The translations under genes were made by a program, and so were the position numbers. A DNA stretch of 64,000 nucleotides, from contig NC_049985.1 of NCBI RefSeq assembly GCF_000003815.2, positions 2,237,645-2,301,644 on the forward strand, given 5' to 3'. Each line of letters opens with the position of its first letter. Position 1 is the first letter of the stretch. The notes beneath the pieces were generated by a model. The model did not search any database and was not told the DNA's origin. It worked only from the letters and a program-made list of their open reading frames with translations. The DNA is from Branchiostoma floridae (lineage: Eukaryota > Chordata > Leptocardii > Amphioxiformes > Branchiostomatidae). Of the stretch, positions 26,301 to 35,044 are shown piece by piece.

Positions 26301-29300
26301 GCTTCAGGCGTTGGGCGGGCCAGGAGGTAGTTCTCCAGGTACTCATCATCCTTCCTGACCTTGACAATGTCCCGAGGGTCAAAGAGGTCGTTCTGTGAAA
26401 TTGCATCTGTGAAAACACATTAGAAACACATTTTGGACTTGCCATTGGGTGATAACCATGGTTTTATGAATGATATCCTTGGGGGAATGTTACAAATCTA
26501 ATGAAAAAATGGAAAAAATATCATCCCCCAAAAATAACTTTCATGAAGGAATAATATATTCACTAGGGACAGCCCTATGTTCTGCTTAGGGTTAGGGTTG
26601 GGATTAGGTTGTGTTGAAAAATAGGGGTGCGTCAGGACAATAGGCACAATAGGTTGTTGGAACGTATAGGGTTGCCAAATCACAGGACTGTCGGAAAATT
26701 GGACTGTAACCAAATGCACCAAAGCAGAGTTTTTAAAAAAGAATATTGTTGTTTTATCTGATAAACATTAAAGATAGTGGTGCTCTCCCTCCCCTTATCA
26801 CTTGTATCCCCATTTTTGTTGGAAAGGGCAAGTTTTGCGCCCATAGATGTCATGTACATTTATCCTATTAGCAATACAATATGTAAATGGCTGTGTTTTT
26901 TTAGGGGGCAAGGCACAATATACATTAGACTACCTATTCTGTCCGTGGTACTGAAAGTATAGAAATTATTGATTTTAATTTCAAACAAGGGAAATGGCAA
27001 CAGCACCACTGCATCTGTACCTCTCCCCAGTGGACATTGTTTTGCAGGGCTCAAAATGCTATTTTCTGCATACCTGCACAGGTGAAGAAAATCACCTGTA
27101 CCACTCTGAATTTAGGAAGAATGGATCATTCTAAAATTATGTTCAGCTGGTGTGTTATACCGAAGGGCAGTTATACCAGCTATATAAATACAGATACAAA
27201 TTGTTGAGGAAACATTGCTATCTTTTTTTGATACTTGATAGGTAGTAGGTTAGTTGATAACAGTCAATGCAGCTAATAACAATTCACATACACCTTCATC
27301 ATAGGACATTTATGTAAACCCAGTACAGGGACCAGTGCAGGTTAGGTGCAGGTAGACACCAGAAATACCTGCACAGCTCCAATTTTACCTGTACTAACCT
27401 GCATATACAGGTGGTATTTCGAGCCCTGTTTTGGAACGTATTACTCATCGAACATGACAGCGTGTCGATGTCTGCAATGTGTATGGTAATAACATAAGCT
27501 AACATCGTGTCAGGGACATCCGTCATCAGGGAACCAGGGAGGATGAGGGAATTGTTTCTTGTCTGCTGATTTATAGGAAGACGACAGATCAATATATAAT
27601 GGCAGACAGATGTAATACCTAAAGCAGACAGAAAGTTTCACAAAGCAGTGCAGAGTCATCTTCAACTTTCATCATATAGGCAGTCCGGTTACACCCTTAT
27701 CTTGGACAGCCATATGTTCTGGCACCCCTATGTTCCCACACCCATGGGTATGGGTCAAATATGCTGTATTTGCTCTCAAGCAAATGTCAGCCTTTCTAGT
27801 TTATATATATACATTCACATTTCAAACAAAATCCATTGACAAAGAGACAGCAATACCTGCATTTGGGCATTTCAGGCAGTAGGAGTTTGATTTGGGATGA
27901 AAAGTTATAATATCCATACTTTCAGCACTAAGGACAGCATAGGTATTCATTTTTTTCAAAGTAAAGCACACTCCACTTGAATCAATTAATGCCTTTTTTT
28001 TCAATTCTTACACATATGCCTGAAAGAACACATTTTTAAATGCGTTTAACACAAAAACACTCCTAATTAAACAAACAGCAATCAACCCGATAGAAGATAT
28101 ACTAGAGGGATTGCATTGGAAAAGGATTATTCCTTTAAATTGAATGAATGCCTTTTTTCAATTCTTATTTATACATATGCCTGTTAGAACACATTTCTAA
28201 ATGTTTCTAACACAAAAATACTCCCAATCGATCACAACAACAATCAACCCAAAAAGAAGGATACTAGAGGGATTGCATTCGTAAATGATTATCCCATCTG
28301 TGACCATGATTTATCATCCGTGCTGATGGAATTGTATTAGAAAATAGCAAAGTGAAACACTATCCATAACAATCAAATTTTGCAGGGTGATAACTCCGCT
28401 AAATAATTCATCAACACTAAGCCGTAGGGTTATGGCCATATAATGACTTGTCAGGACTTTATAGTAGCTCCTGGCATCAAAACCACTTTTCATGCTACCT
28501 GTAATTCCAGTCATGACACAGGGCCTGTAGGTATCATATTTCATCCTGTGAAAAAGCCACCAATGCACCACCTACATTTTTAATGGTTAGGCCACAGCAA
28601 GTAAATAGACCCAATAAGCATTGTAACAAGAGTTGATGTGACAAAATATGGCATCACAGCTAACAAGTCACTTATTCTTGTATTCAAAAAGTGAACTAGT
28701 GGAGTAAATGTGATCCTAGTGTGGTAGACTGGCATCACTTATCAATTTGGCAACTACTCTCATGGCTTCCATATTGGTGCCAATCTTACAGATATCCAGG
28801 AGTCAAGGCTACCACTCTAGTGTCACTTCTTCATACAATTATTAGCTTACAACACAGCCTATTCACACGTTTTTTTTCTTCTGAAATCAGGCAAAAATTA
28901 ATGAGCGTGCGGATGTCATCCATAAAATTTACTTCCTGTGGCCTTAGTAAGACGTTGTCAGCTTGTTAACATATAGATGAAATAACTTTGAAGCCCATCC
29001 CTGACTGATAAGCACAAACACTCGTTATTTGAGATGGACATTCCCTGGTTAATGAGAGTAACACATGGTTAACATCATAAGTACCGAATAAAGGACATCC
29101 CCAGACATTACTATTGCCTAGCATGAAGCCTCTATTGCCTACGCATTGCTTGCTGCGTGTTGCTTTCTCACATTCAAGAGTAGACTTTGCATTTTGGTCT
29201 TTTGTTATTGTTCATGTTGTAGTGCCTTGAAACAAGAGCTAAAAGGTTTCTTAATAAACAACAATAAACAACAACTATATACCTAAAGCACAGAGGTCGA

Positions 29301-32300
29301 GCTTTTCCCACAACAGCAAAGAAACTCCAGGAGCTAAGGAAGCTTGCAGGATGCAAGGAATAATGCAAAAGGATGAAGAAAGACTGAATGCAACTATAGG
29401 ACTTTCCAGACTATAGATGCAGAACCCAGTGACTGATGATGATGATGATATACTAGTAATCTATACTTTCAGCACCAAGGACAGCATAGGTATTTACTTT
29501 TCAACAAAAAAAACATGCTAAACATGAATCTGTGAATAATTTTTCTAAATTTCTTAGAAGATATACAATGCTTTTGTTTACATTTGGGATATTCTGCAAC
29601 TGGTGTCTAGCAGGAAGTCAATATTAGATTACTAGTTCCCTTGCAGCAAGTTCCCTTGCTGCTTCTATAACAAGATATATTTTTACAAGAAAGAATCGGT
29701 AGCGCTTCCCCAATTTTGGTCTGTGGATAGGCTTAAATGTATTAACATTAAGCACATTGAAGTAGACATTTGGCTCCAAATTCTCTATTAGTTATGGGAT
29801 TAGGAAGGGAGGAGGAGGTTGAGGCTATGATTTCCCAAATAGCACTTACTCCTACAACTGGATATGATTTTGGAAATGGTCTGATTTTTCAGGTAGCATC
29901 CACTATCTCCTGTCAGTGTCATCTTATTACCTGGATGTCTAACCTTAACACTATGGATTTGCACCAAACAGCATTATGCAAATCATGACTTCTCTAAATG
30001 ATAAATAGTCTAATGATATAATCCATTTGTGCTAAGTGAAATTTTGTAATCAAAACATATCCATTCCATTACAATCATTTCTTTCATGGCTGTATTTCCA
30101 TGATCTTCAGCATTTTTATGATTAGAGGTCTGATAAACAAGAAAATGATATGCTACGGCCTTACTCAGTTCATTGAAGTTACCACATGTAGCACACGCAC
30201 ATCTGATCTCACCCTTCGTTAACACTGGCAGATGGATTCAGCCGTGGCAGCCATTAATGATTTAGGCTCGGATTACGTGCTAATGACAAGATAACAGTAA
30301 TCAATAGGAGGAACAGAATCCATCAACAGCCACAGACAGAATAGCATAAGAGCAAGACTGTGTTGGCTGCGTCTATTTGGTTCAATTCTGCGAGCAAAAA
30401 TAATCAAAGCTTGAGAGTAACTCAGACAATGGTGTAGCCAACCTACATATACAGAAATCAATTGTTTTCTGATTGACTACAAAACTAAATAGAAACAGCA
30501 TTTTGTATTTCTGATATGAACCTGTACAGAAGGACCACCGGACTATTGTTACCACTTTTTCTGGTCCTTGGATCATTTTTACCCAATGACAAAAGCATTA
30601 ACAATCCAGTCTATAGTGACCATCTGTCCACATAGACCAGATTTAACCACTAAACAGTCTTCTTGGGCAAGTTCAACTACTGTAGATGGAGAAATGTTTG
30701 GGATAGTTTTTTGTTCATGATTTTTGCAGTGGCCATTGCACCGCAAACTTAAAATCGCTGCGAACATTATTCCATTACAGTATATGACTACAGTCTATGG
30801 CGCTACCGCAAACTTAAAACCACTGCGAACACTCAATTTTCCCGCTACCGCAAAAGTAAATACCAAAACTTAAATGCATTTACAGCATATAACTGTTCTG
30901 AAAATTGTTTCCAGCATATCCAACATATTCCCTGAATCGTTGTATATGATTCAAGGTCTTTCTGTTGTCTGTGCCATAGATAAGGCAAACGCATCACCTG
31001 TGCCAAATCAATAAAAACAGAGACATGTAACAGAGCAGTAGATGTCAGCAGTGCCCCTGGGCATTTCTCTGTCCCCAGTAGGATCAAAGTGGGCTTGTTA
31101 CTATATCCCGGTAATCCATACTTCAGCACCAAGGACAGTGTAGGTAATGGTGCACTCTCACTGCACTTGCGACAAGCTTGCGTCACTGCAGTTTGAGAGA
31201 TACTCAACGAAGTTCAGAGATAAAGCACCAAGTTTCTTTTTTTTTGTCTTCTATATAAAGTCATACTTTTACATACTAAGCAATATCTAAATAATAAAAA
31301 ATCAGAGGAAATAACAAAACAGTGATGCAGTGAACGAACCCCGCAGTGACGCAAGCTTGACGCAAGTGCAGTGAGAGTGTACCTTAACGCTAGTACATCT
31401 TCATCTGTTTTTGTTTGTGGTATCTAGTATATCTTGTTTGTTTTTTAACAACTTACAATCTTTTCAAAATATTGCAATTTTTATAGCAGTACTTAAACAA
31501 TGTCAATCAACTTGATATCCTGGAAATACAACGGGGTATCTAAGAATAGCAACAATGATTTCGACCTGAATCTGTGAATGCTTTTTAAAAATTTCTTGCA
31601 GATATACGAGCCATCACTGTTTTGTTTTGTTTACATCCAGGGTATTCTACAACTGGTATCTACCAGGACGTCAGCTGATTAGATTACCAATCAACTGTAC
31701 TTCAAATGGCCTAAAAATACTGAGATATTTGTCTTGCATGTCTTCATCTTTTCAAGGCAGCCCTAAGGAAATGGAGTCCCAGACAAAGACGTTTCATCTA
31801 ATTGTAAACCGAAACAACTTGGCAGACCTTGAAAGGGAGCTACCATATGGTACCAGCTCACATAACATCAATCCTGCTTCCCTCTCGTACCTGTACCTTT
31901 ATCTTTCTCACAAGATTCTCCTGTTACAATCAGTTATATACACTAATGGTATCCTCTGGGTTTTTGCAACACATTGGTCCAGAATATAGGCTATGAGGGA
32001 TGATAGCTGATACTACCTGATACACGTTAATACAAAAATAGACAACTTATACAAGAGTAGATTTCTTAACCTTCTCCCCACTAGTACTACATACTCCCAT
32101 AAACATTACATTCATTCAGCAGGTTATATTTTTGGCTGAGTTTGTGTGTCTGTCTGTCTGTTTAAGAATAGCATTACTCCATAACTCAAGAAGTTGTGAA
32201 TGGATCTTTATGATATTGGTTATTTTGTTGTTATCAAAATAAATAAATTATGAGATTCTGAGCCCCCTAGCAGCTTTCCAACATATTGCAACACAACTTC

Positions 32301-34882
32301 TGTTTCTGATATCCCTAAAAAGGCTAAAGCTGTGTTTTGGATTTGGGGTGGTAGATACTGTACAATGCAGAAACTTTTGCGGTTGTTTTATGTTTGCGGT
32401 TTCTTAAACTTAAAACCACTGTGACCATTTTTCCATGGCAGTAAGAGGCTACAGCGCATGGTGCTACCGCGAACTTAAAACCACCGCGAAAAGTCCTTTT
32501 CCTGCTACTGCAAACTTAAATGCATTTACAGTAGCTCTGATGCCAGAAGACTGTCACAGCTGATGAGAGGCAGTTAGAAAAACATCATGTATACCCCTGG
32601 AGAGATCCTCCATGAAACCCCCATGAAATTGTGACTGCCAGTAGATGTGAAAAGCCAGCAAGACATTTTCTTCAGTAAAATACATCAAAGTCAACTCAGC
32701 GAGGCGTCACTTTCAGCTAAATGGATTCAGATTAACTTGGCCTGGGGGACTCCACTTTCATGGGGTGTTCAATGACGTGTGTTTCCACATTGCCATGGTG
32801 ACGGTGTTACCATGGAAACATCAGAATGTAATCAACATTCATCTGTCAAACCAAAGCTATATGTTGGTGACAGAAGGTCATCTGAAGGTTATTGAATTTT
32901 AATGCCGAACAAAAAAAAATCAATGGCAACATCTGTTAACGATAACAAAGGATTCCAGATTTATTTTTGCACTGGTGCACCTGACCTAAAAATTTTGGCG
33001 CACAAAATAGATTTGGGTGCAAAACCCGATAACGAACGTTTTCCTCTTTAGAGCTGTAATCTGAAATTCTATGACTGCAAACAGTTAACCGTGACATCAC
33101 ATTAGAAAGAATACCGAAACTAATTATTAGCATACTCCATTGTAATACTATATCAAAGAATTATGTTAGCCCTTACTGTTATGTTAACTAGATTGCTAAG
33201 CTTTATCGTATACCTCTATTTTGTACTTTGTGTAATAGTTGTTGCCATACATTGCATCATGTGCAATTGTCCTGCAATAAAGTTCTTCATGTAACCATTC
33301 TAACAGTTCTTTTTTCAACAGCAATAACTTGATGGTCAGGTTAGATTATCAAAGCTGACTCCTTTGAACTCAGGCAGAACATATAGCATCTCATGCCAAA
33401 CCTGTACAAAGACCGTGAAAGATATCAACAACCTATCACTACATCTACTCCGGCTGGCTGGAAAGAGCTAGGGTTATCTTTCGGTGCTTTCAAAGGGCGC
33501 CTCCAGCAAAGATCAGTGCTTATCCCTGAGCTAAAGCTTGTAAGGTGTAATACATCAATGCCTGTGTGCAACTAGGCGTCCTGCCAAGTGTAAGTAAAAG
33601 AGTGGACTTTATCCGGAGTAAAGTGCACAGCTGACACGATGTTTTATGGTCTAAAGACTGCAAATGATACATCTTAAGTATCATTAACGTTACACATCCT
33701 CAGCATGGGCTTTGAAAAAAGGTAGAGTTACCGGTATTGTCGATGAATGTTAGGGTATCCTCTAGGGTCTAAAGAGTGCCCTTTGCAAAAGATCAGTGGT
33801 TGTGGATGACTGCTTTTCTTATAATGTCGGCACACACCTAGGCTCCCTGCCAAGCTTGGGGTGTATCCTTTGTATGTTTGTATGTGTAGTCTAGATGTAA
33901 TATTTTACTAAGCTCTTTACAATGTGCATGGTTCAACTTTCTTGCCTGTTTCTCGTAGCATTTTATAACGTTACGTTACATTATTTCAAGTGAATGTGCA
34001 TAAAATTTTCTCTCTTTTCTGCCCTCTCTCCTTAATGTTACACTCTAACTCCCCCTTTTCCTTCAGTTTCTCCTTCTCTTCCCTCCTTCTTTCTTTTTCT
34101 TTCTTTCTCCTTGTCTCCATCTCTCCATTCCCCTATCTCTCCTTCAATTACCCCCCCCCCTCTCTCTCTCTCCAAGGACGATATGAGATTCCTTATTTAA
34201 CGTCCTTGCTCTCTCCTCTCTGCCCTATATCCCTCTCTCTATCCATCCCCTCTTAACGTTACCCCATCATTCTCTCTTTCTCTTTCTCTCCCTTTCTGTT
34301 TGCCTGCCCAAAAGGACTGATGTGGAAAGCGCTACTAAAAGACATGCACAATACATCTGTTTTATATTAAGATAGGTGCTTTACCGTACTAGTATCACGC
34401 CCATCCCAGCTGTGTTGAAACCAAAGGGGCGGGAACCCTGACCATACCGTGACAACTCAACCCTCTGCGGTGTTCAAACGGCCGCTGTCAAACAAGTCAA
34501 AGGTCGGCCTGGCACGAATGCCCTTGTGTTACCCTTCGAACAGAACAGAAATCCCCCTCACGCCAGCTCCTGTGATAAAAGCTATTGATCGCGCAGCTGT
34601 GTGTTAGAAACAGCCCGTCCAACGCGGGGTTACAAAACGCGATGTTTGAACGGTTGATAATAAAAGAGAGCGGAAGAGACACAAACTCACCGGCCTGTTC
34701 TCGGAGAAAACGGTCTCTCAGCTCTCGGATCTTCACTTTCCGGTCCTGAAAACAAAACAGACACCTTCAGACATGTGTTCGCGAACTTCTACCGCGGTGT
34801 TACCGTCAGTCACAATGAAAGTATCGACAAAATCGAGGAAAAATTGGAGGTGAACCTCTTTGCCGTCTGCTACTTCCGCCAT
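11352..34882 (-). CDS. MOSPD2: MOSPD2, motile sperm domain-containing protein 2 (complete, 16 exons)
   Basis: Exons in transcript order: 34856-34882, 34691-34745, 26245-26406, 24419-24505, 19597-19751, 18520-18580, 17305-17343, 16835-16959, 16266-16403, 15713-15802, 14794-14897, 14182-14278, 13633-13729, 12695-12824, 12075-12180, 11352-11555. All phases join, giving about 558 residues (human 518). Residues about 10-250 form the CRAL-TRIO domain (FLVFWLERLS, DMDFIRFLINCFKNYFP, YEMPWILN, RMGGT). About 340-470 is the MSP domain (GQLLKICPGDVLEF, KTTSPEKYRVRPSSG). About 515-532 is a C-terminal hydrophobic anchor (LLVVLLLSLSLVLLYLLW). In vertebrates MOSPD2 is an ER-anchored protein that tethers FFAT-motif partners at membrane contact sites. 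The first donor (GAG|GTTCAC) is poor but is the only one that keeps phase. Exon 10 and the tail of exon 9 form a low-complexity linker. Introns are full of transposons. It shares its promoter with FANCB. Confidence 0.93.
11480..12020 (-). repeat. Tandem copies of the 5' edge of the last MOSPD2 exon
   Basis: The start of exon 16 (acceptor at 11555) is repeated upstream, with acceptors at 11721 and 11894 and a partial copy ending near 12013. Copy 2 reads VGTISSMSQRLQENVFQTLR and stops after PLA. Copy 3 reads VGTICSTSQWLEETLPQTLS and stops one residue later. Copy 4 lacks the original acceptor but has a pyrimidine-tract AG of its own and also stops early. Unit spacing is about 120-175 bp. None of the extra copies includes the membrane-anchor sequence. 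Confidence 0.85.
12790..13420 (-). repeat. Duplicated 5' edge of MOSPD2 exon 14
   Basis: The junction of intron 13 and exon 14 (about 12790-12850) recurs at about 13258-13330 and 13355-13415. Shared pieces in plus sense are AGGAACTTGTC, CGAGG, GTGGAGGCCTG, TGACC and the intronic AGAAATCAGATT. The copies are diverged, and the first has lost the clean acceptor. An unrelated palindrome at 12868-13160 sits between the true junction and the copies. Confidence 0.65.
12868..13160. mobile_element. Palindromic MITE-like element
   Basis: The left arm (ACACAAAATAAAGCGCTTAC, GATCAGTCTTCTGATTC, ATCAACTTGAAATGACCCAA) is mirrored by the right arm (TTGGGTCATTTCAACTTGAT, CAGAGGACTGATC, TTATTTTGTGT). The loop is about 95 bp. 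It lies in MOSPD2 intron 13. Confidence 0.65.
14995..15113 (-). mobile_element. tRNA-derived SINE fragment
   Basis: The minus strand shows the family head (ACCGGTGCAAAGGCCGAGTG, GTTAGAGTGTTCGCC) and part of the tail (ATGGGCACCACC). It lies in MOSPD2 intron 10. Confidence 0.65.
15243..15460. mobile_element. Palindromic MITE, family 1, copy C
   Basis: The ends ACGCTAGTTCACCTTTATCC and GGATAAAGGTGAACTAGC form a near-perfect terminal inverted repeat, followed inward by GGGGTAACCTATATCC and GGATATAGGTTACCC. This is the best-preserved copy. It lies in MOSPD2 intron 10. Confidence 0.85.
16013..16153. mobile_element. Short palindromic element
   Basis: The arms AATGCGCTGGAA, AATTTGGTGTCCTTGAT and AAGAATTGTAAC on the left are mirrored by GTTATAATTCTT, ATCAAGGACACCAAATT and TTCTGGCGCATT on the right. 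The loop is about 35 bp. It lies in MOSPD2 intron 9. Confidence 0.7.
18042..18317. repeat. 276-bp palindrome built from two inverted SINE heads and shared flanks
   Basis: The left arm runs TTAACATGAGGGACAGCTCT, then ATAATGTAGGGGTGAAAAT, then GAACCGGTGCAATGGCCGAG. The right arm is its reverse complement with few changes, ending CCCTCATGTTAA. Symmetry continues outside the SINE heads, so the flank was copied with them. It lies in MOSPD2 intron 6; a transcript would fold into a long hairpin. Confidence 0.8.
18841..19014. mobile_element. TA-flanked MITE (Tc1/mariner-like)
   Basis: The termini CAGTAGAAGCCGCTTAATTG and CAATTAACTGGCTTCTACTG are inverted repeats, and the element is flanked on both sides by TA. 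About 174 bp, non-coding, in MOSPD2 intron 5. The superfamily is inferred from the TA target. Confidence 0.75.
19833..20030. mobile_element. Palindromic MITE, family 1, copy D
   Basis: The ends TAACGCTAGTTCACCTTTAT and ATAAAGGTAAACTAGCATTA are inverted repeats, with the family inner arms between them. It lies in MOSPD2 intron 4. Confidence 0.75.
20380..22780. repeat. Degenerate tandem-repeat region in MOSPD2 intron 4
   Basis: Diverged units recur: GGTGCCTTCAGGCATT with CATGTTCCATCCCTGACATG at about 20595, 20715, 21075, 21295 and 21718, and TGTCTGCTTGCTACATTT at 20993 and 21181. From about 22230 a second unit of roughly 165 bp repeats three times (CACGAAATACAAAAATATCC, ACAGGACACACGTTCT, GTGGTGTGGACTGAAATA). 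No coding frames. Confidence 0.75.
23081..23551. mobile_element. hAT-like non-autonomous element
   Basis: The termini CAGGGGTCGAAAT and ATTTCGATCCCTG are inverted. The next inner motif, CTTGCAATTTTGCATG or variants, recurs near both ends. The flanks share only GATGT, so the target duplication is eroded or uncertain. It lies in MOSPD2 intron 4. Confidence 0.6.
23769..24110 (+). mobile_element. Penelope-like element remnant with flanking hairpin arms
   Basis: The plus strand reads RRIRWIKEAV, then PVMNRDEGGYKLSHVWDSAL. This is the C-terminal end of the GIY-YIG endonuclease region seen in invertebrate Penelope-like elements, here broken by a stop. It is flanked by inverted arms (GAGAATTCTTGTACACAATC, GCTGACGTTTCGATGTCTGT and complements). 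Terminal inverted copies are typical of such elements. It lies in MOSPD2 intron 4. Confidence 0.7.
24138..24344 (-). mobile_element. tRNA-derived SINE, diverged
   Basis: The minus strand carries a degraded head (GGCGCAATGGACAAATGG, GTTAGAGTGTTTGCC) and the family body (AGTCATATCATAGAC, GCTTAGCACTCAGCATTTG). It directly follows the Penelope-like remnant. Confidence 0.65.
24655..24781. mobile_element. Palindromic MITE, family 1, copy E (left-truncated)
   Basis: The right end GATAAAGGTGAACTAGCATT and the core AGGGTATTTAGGGATATCAA match family 1. The outer left repeat is missing. Confidence 0.6.
25625..25882. mobile_element. Palindromic element with inverted arms of about 85 bp
   Basis: The left arm (TACTGTAATATCCAGCAC, AAATTGGACT, GACACCAACAGTCTTTGTCA, GAACAATCCACTGC) is mirrored by GCAGTGGATTGTTC, TTGACAAAAACTGGTGGTGT, AGTCCAATTT and GAATATTACAGTG. 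The spacer is about 85 bp. It lies in MOSPD2 intron 3 and may be another Penelope-type terminal hairpin. Confidence 0.65.
27045..27428. mobile_element. hAT-like MITE
   Basis: The termini CAGGGCTCAAAATG and TATTTCGAGCCCTG are inverted repeats, with inner ACCTGCACAGGTG-type motifs near both ends. Both flanks have TTTTG. It lies in MOSPD2 intron 2. Confidence 0.6.
27895..28290. repeat. Dispersed repeat and two-copy tandem duplication in MOSPD2 intron 2
   Basis: Sequence containing ACACATATGCCTG, AACACATTT, CACAAAAACACTCC and ACTAGAGGGATTGCATT occurs twice, at about 27990-28140 and 28143-28290. The preceding motif (CATACTTTCAGCACTAAGGA) also occurs at about 19030, 29463 and 31118, so it belongs to an interspersed family. 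Confidence 0.65.
30690..30892. mobile_element. MITE of the CTGTAAATGC family, diverged
   Basis: The internal motif CCGCAAACTTAAAACCACTG and the right end CTTAAATGCATTTACAG match the element at 59061-59269. The left end is eroded. Confidence 0.6.
31145..31386. mobile_element. MITE with terminal inverted repeats of about 43 bp
   Basis: The left end (TGCACTCTCACTGCACTTGC, CAAGCTTGCGTCACTGC) and right end (GCAGTGACGCAAGCTTG, GCAAGTGCAGTGAGAGTG) are inverted, separated by about 150 bp of AT-rich DNA. It lies in MOSPD2 intron 2. Confidence 0.75.
32355..32530. mobile_element. MITE of the CTGTAAATGC family
   Basis: The left end (ACTGTACAATGCAGAAAC) and right end (TTAAATGCATTTACAGTA) flank TTAAAACCACTGTGACC and GCTACCGCGAACTTAAAACC, as in the copy at 59061. 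Confidence 0.7.
34005..34310 (+). repeat. Polypyrimidine tract
   Basis: About 300 bases of almost pure C and T on the plus strand, with CTCTCT and TTTCTTTC runs, broken by a 40-base mixed interval near 34175. It lies in MOSPD2 intron 2, about 400 bases downstream of MOSPD2 exon 2. Mirror-symmetric parts could form triplex DNA. Confidence 0.75.
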
Positions 34883-35044
34883 GTTGGTCATGCGATGTTG
34901 TCGGTCAAAGGTCACCCGGAAGTCGGGTCGTCAGTGGCGGGAAACACAAGATGTCAGCTGATGACTAGGTCGTGTGAGGATCTTGCTCCTTATTTTCCTA
35001 CTTAATAGCGCAATAGTGCGACATAACCAGCTCATTTTTTCACC
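34883..35044. promoter_or_regulatory. Shared bidirectional promoter of MOSPD2 and FANCB
   Basis: Only 162 bp separate the start codons of divergent MOSPD2 (ATG 34882) and FANCB (ATG 35045). Visible motifs are an ETS site, CCGGAAGT at 34916-34923; an E2F-like site, GCGGGAAA at 34937-34944; and, over the MOSPD2 start, AACATGGCGG, which matches YY1, followed by a second ETS core, CGGAAGT (reverse strand). There is no TATA box. This combination is typical of housekeeping bidirectional promoters, and E2F input would suit a DNA-repair gene. Factor binding is inferred. Confidence 0.75.
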
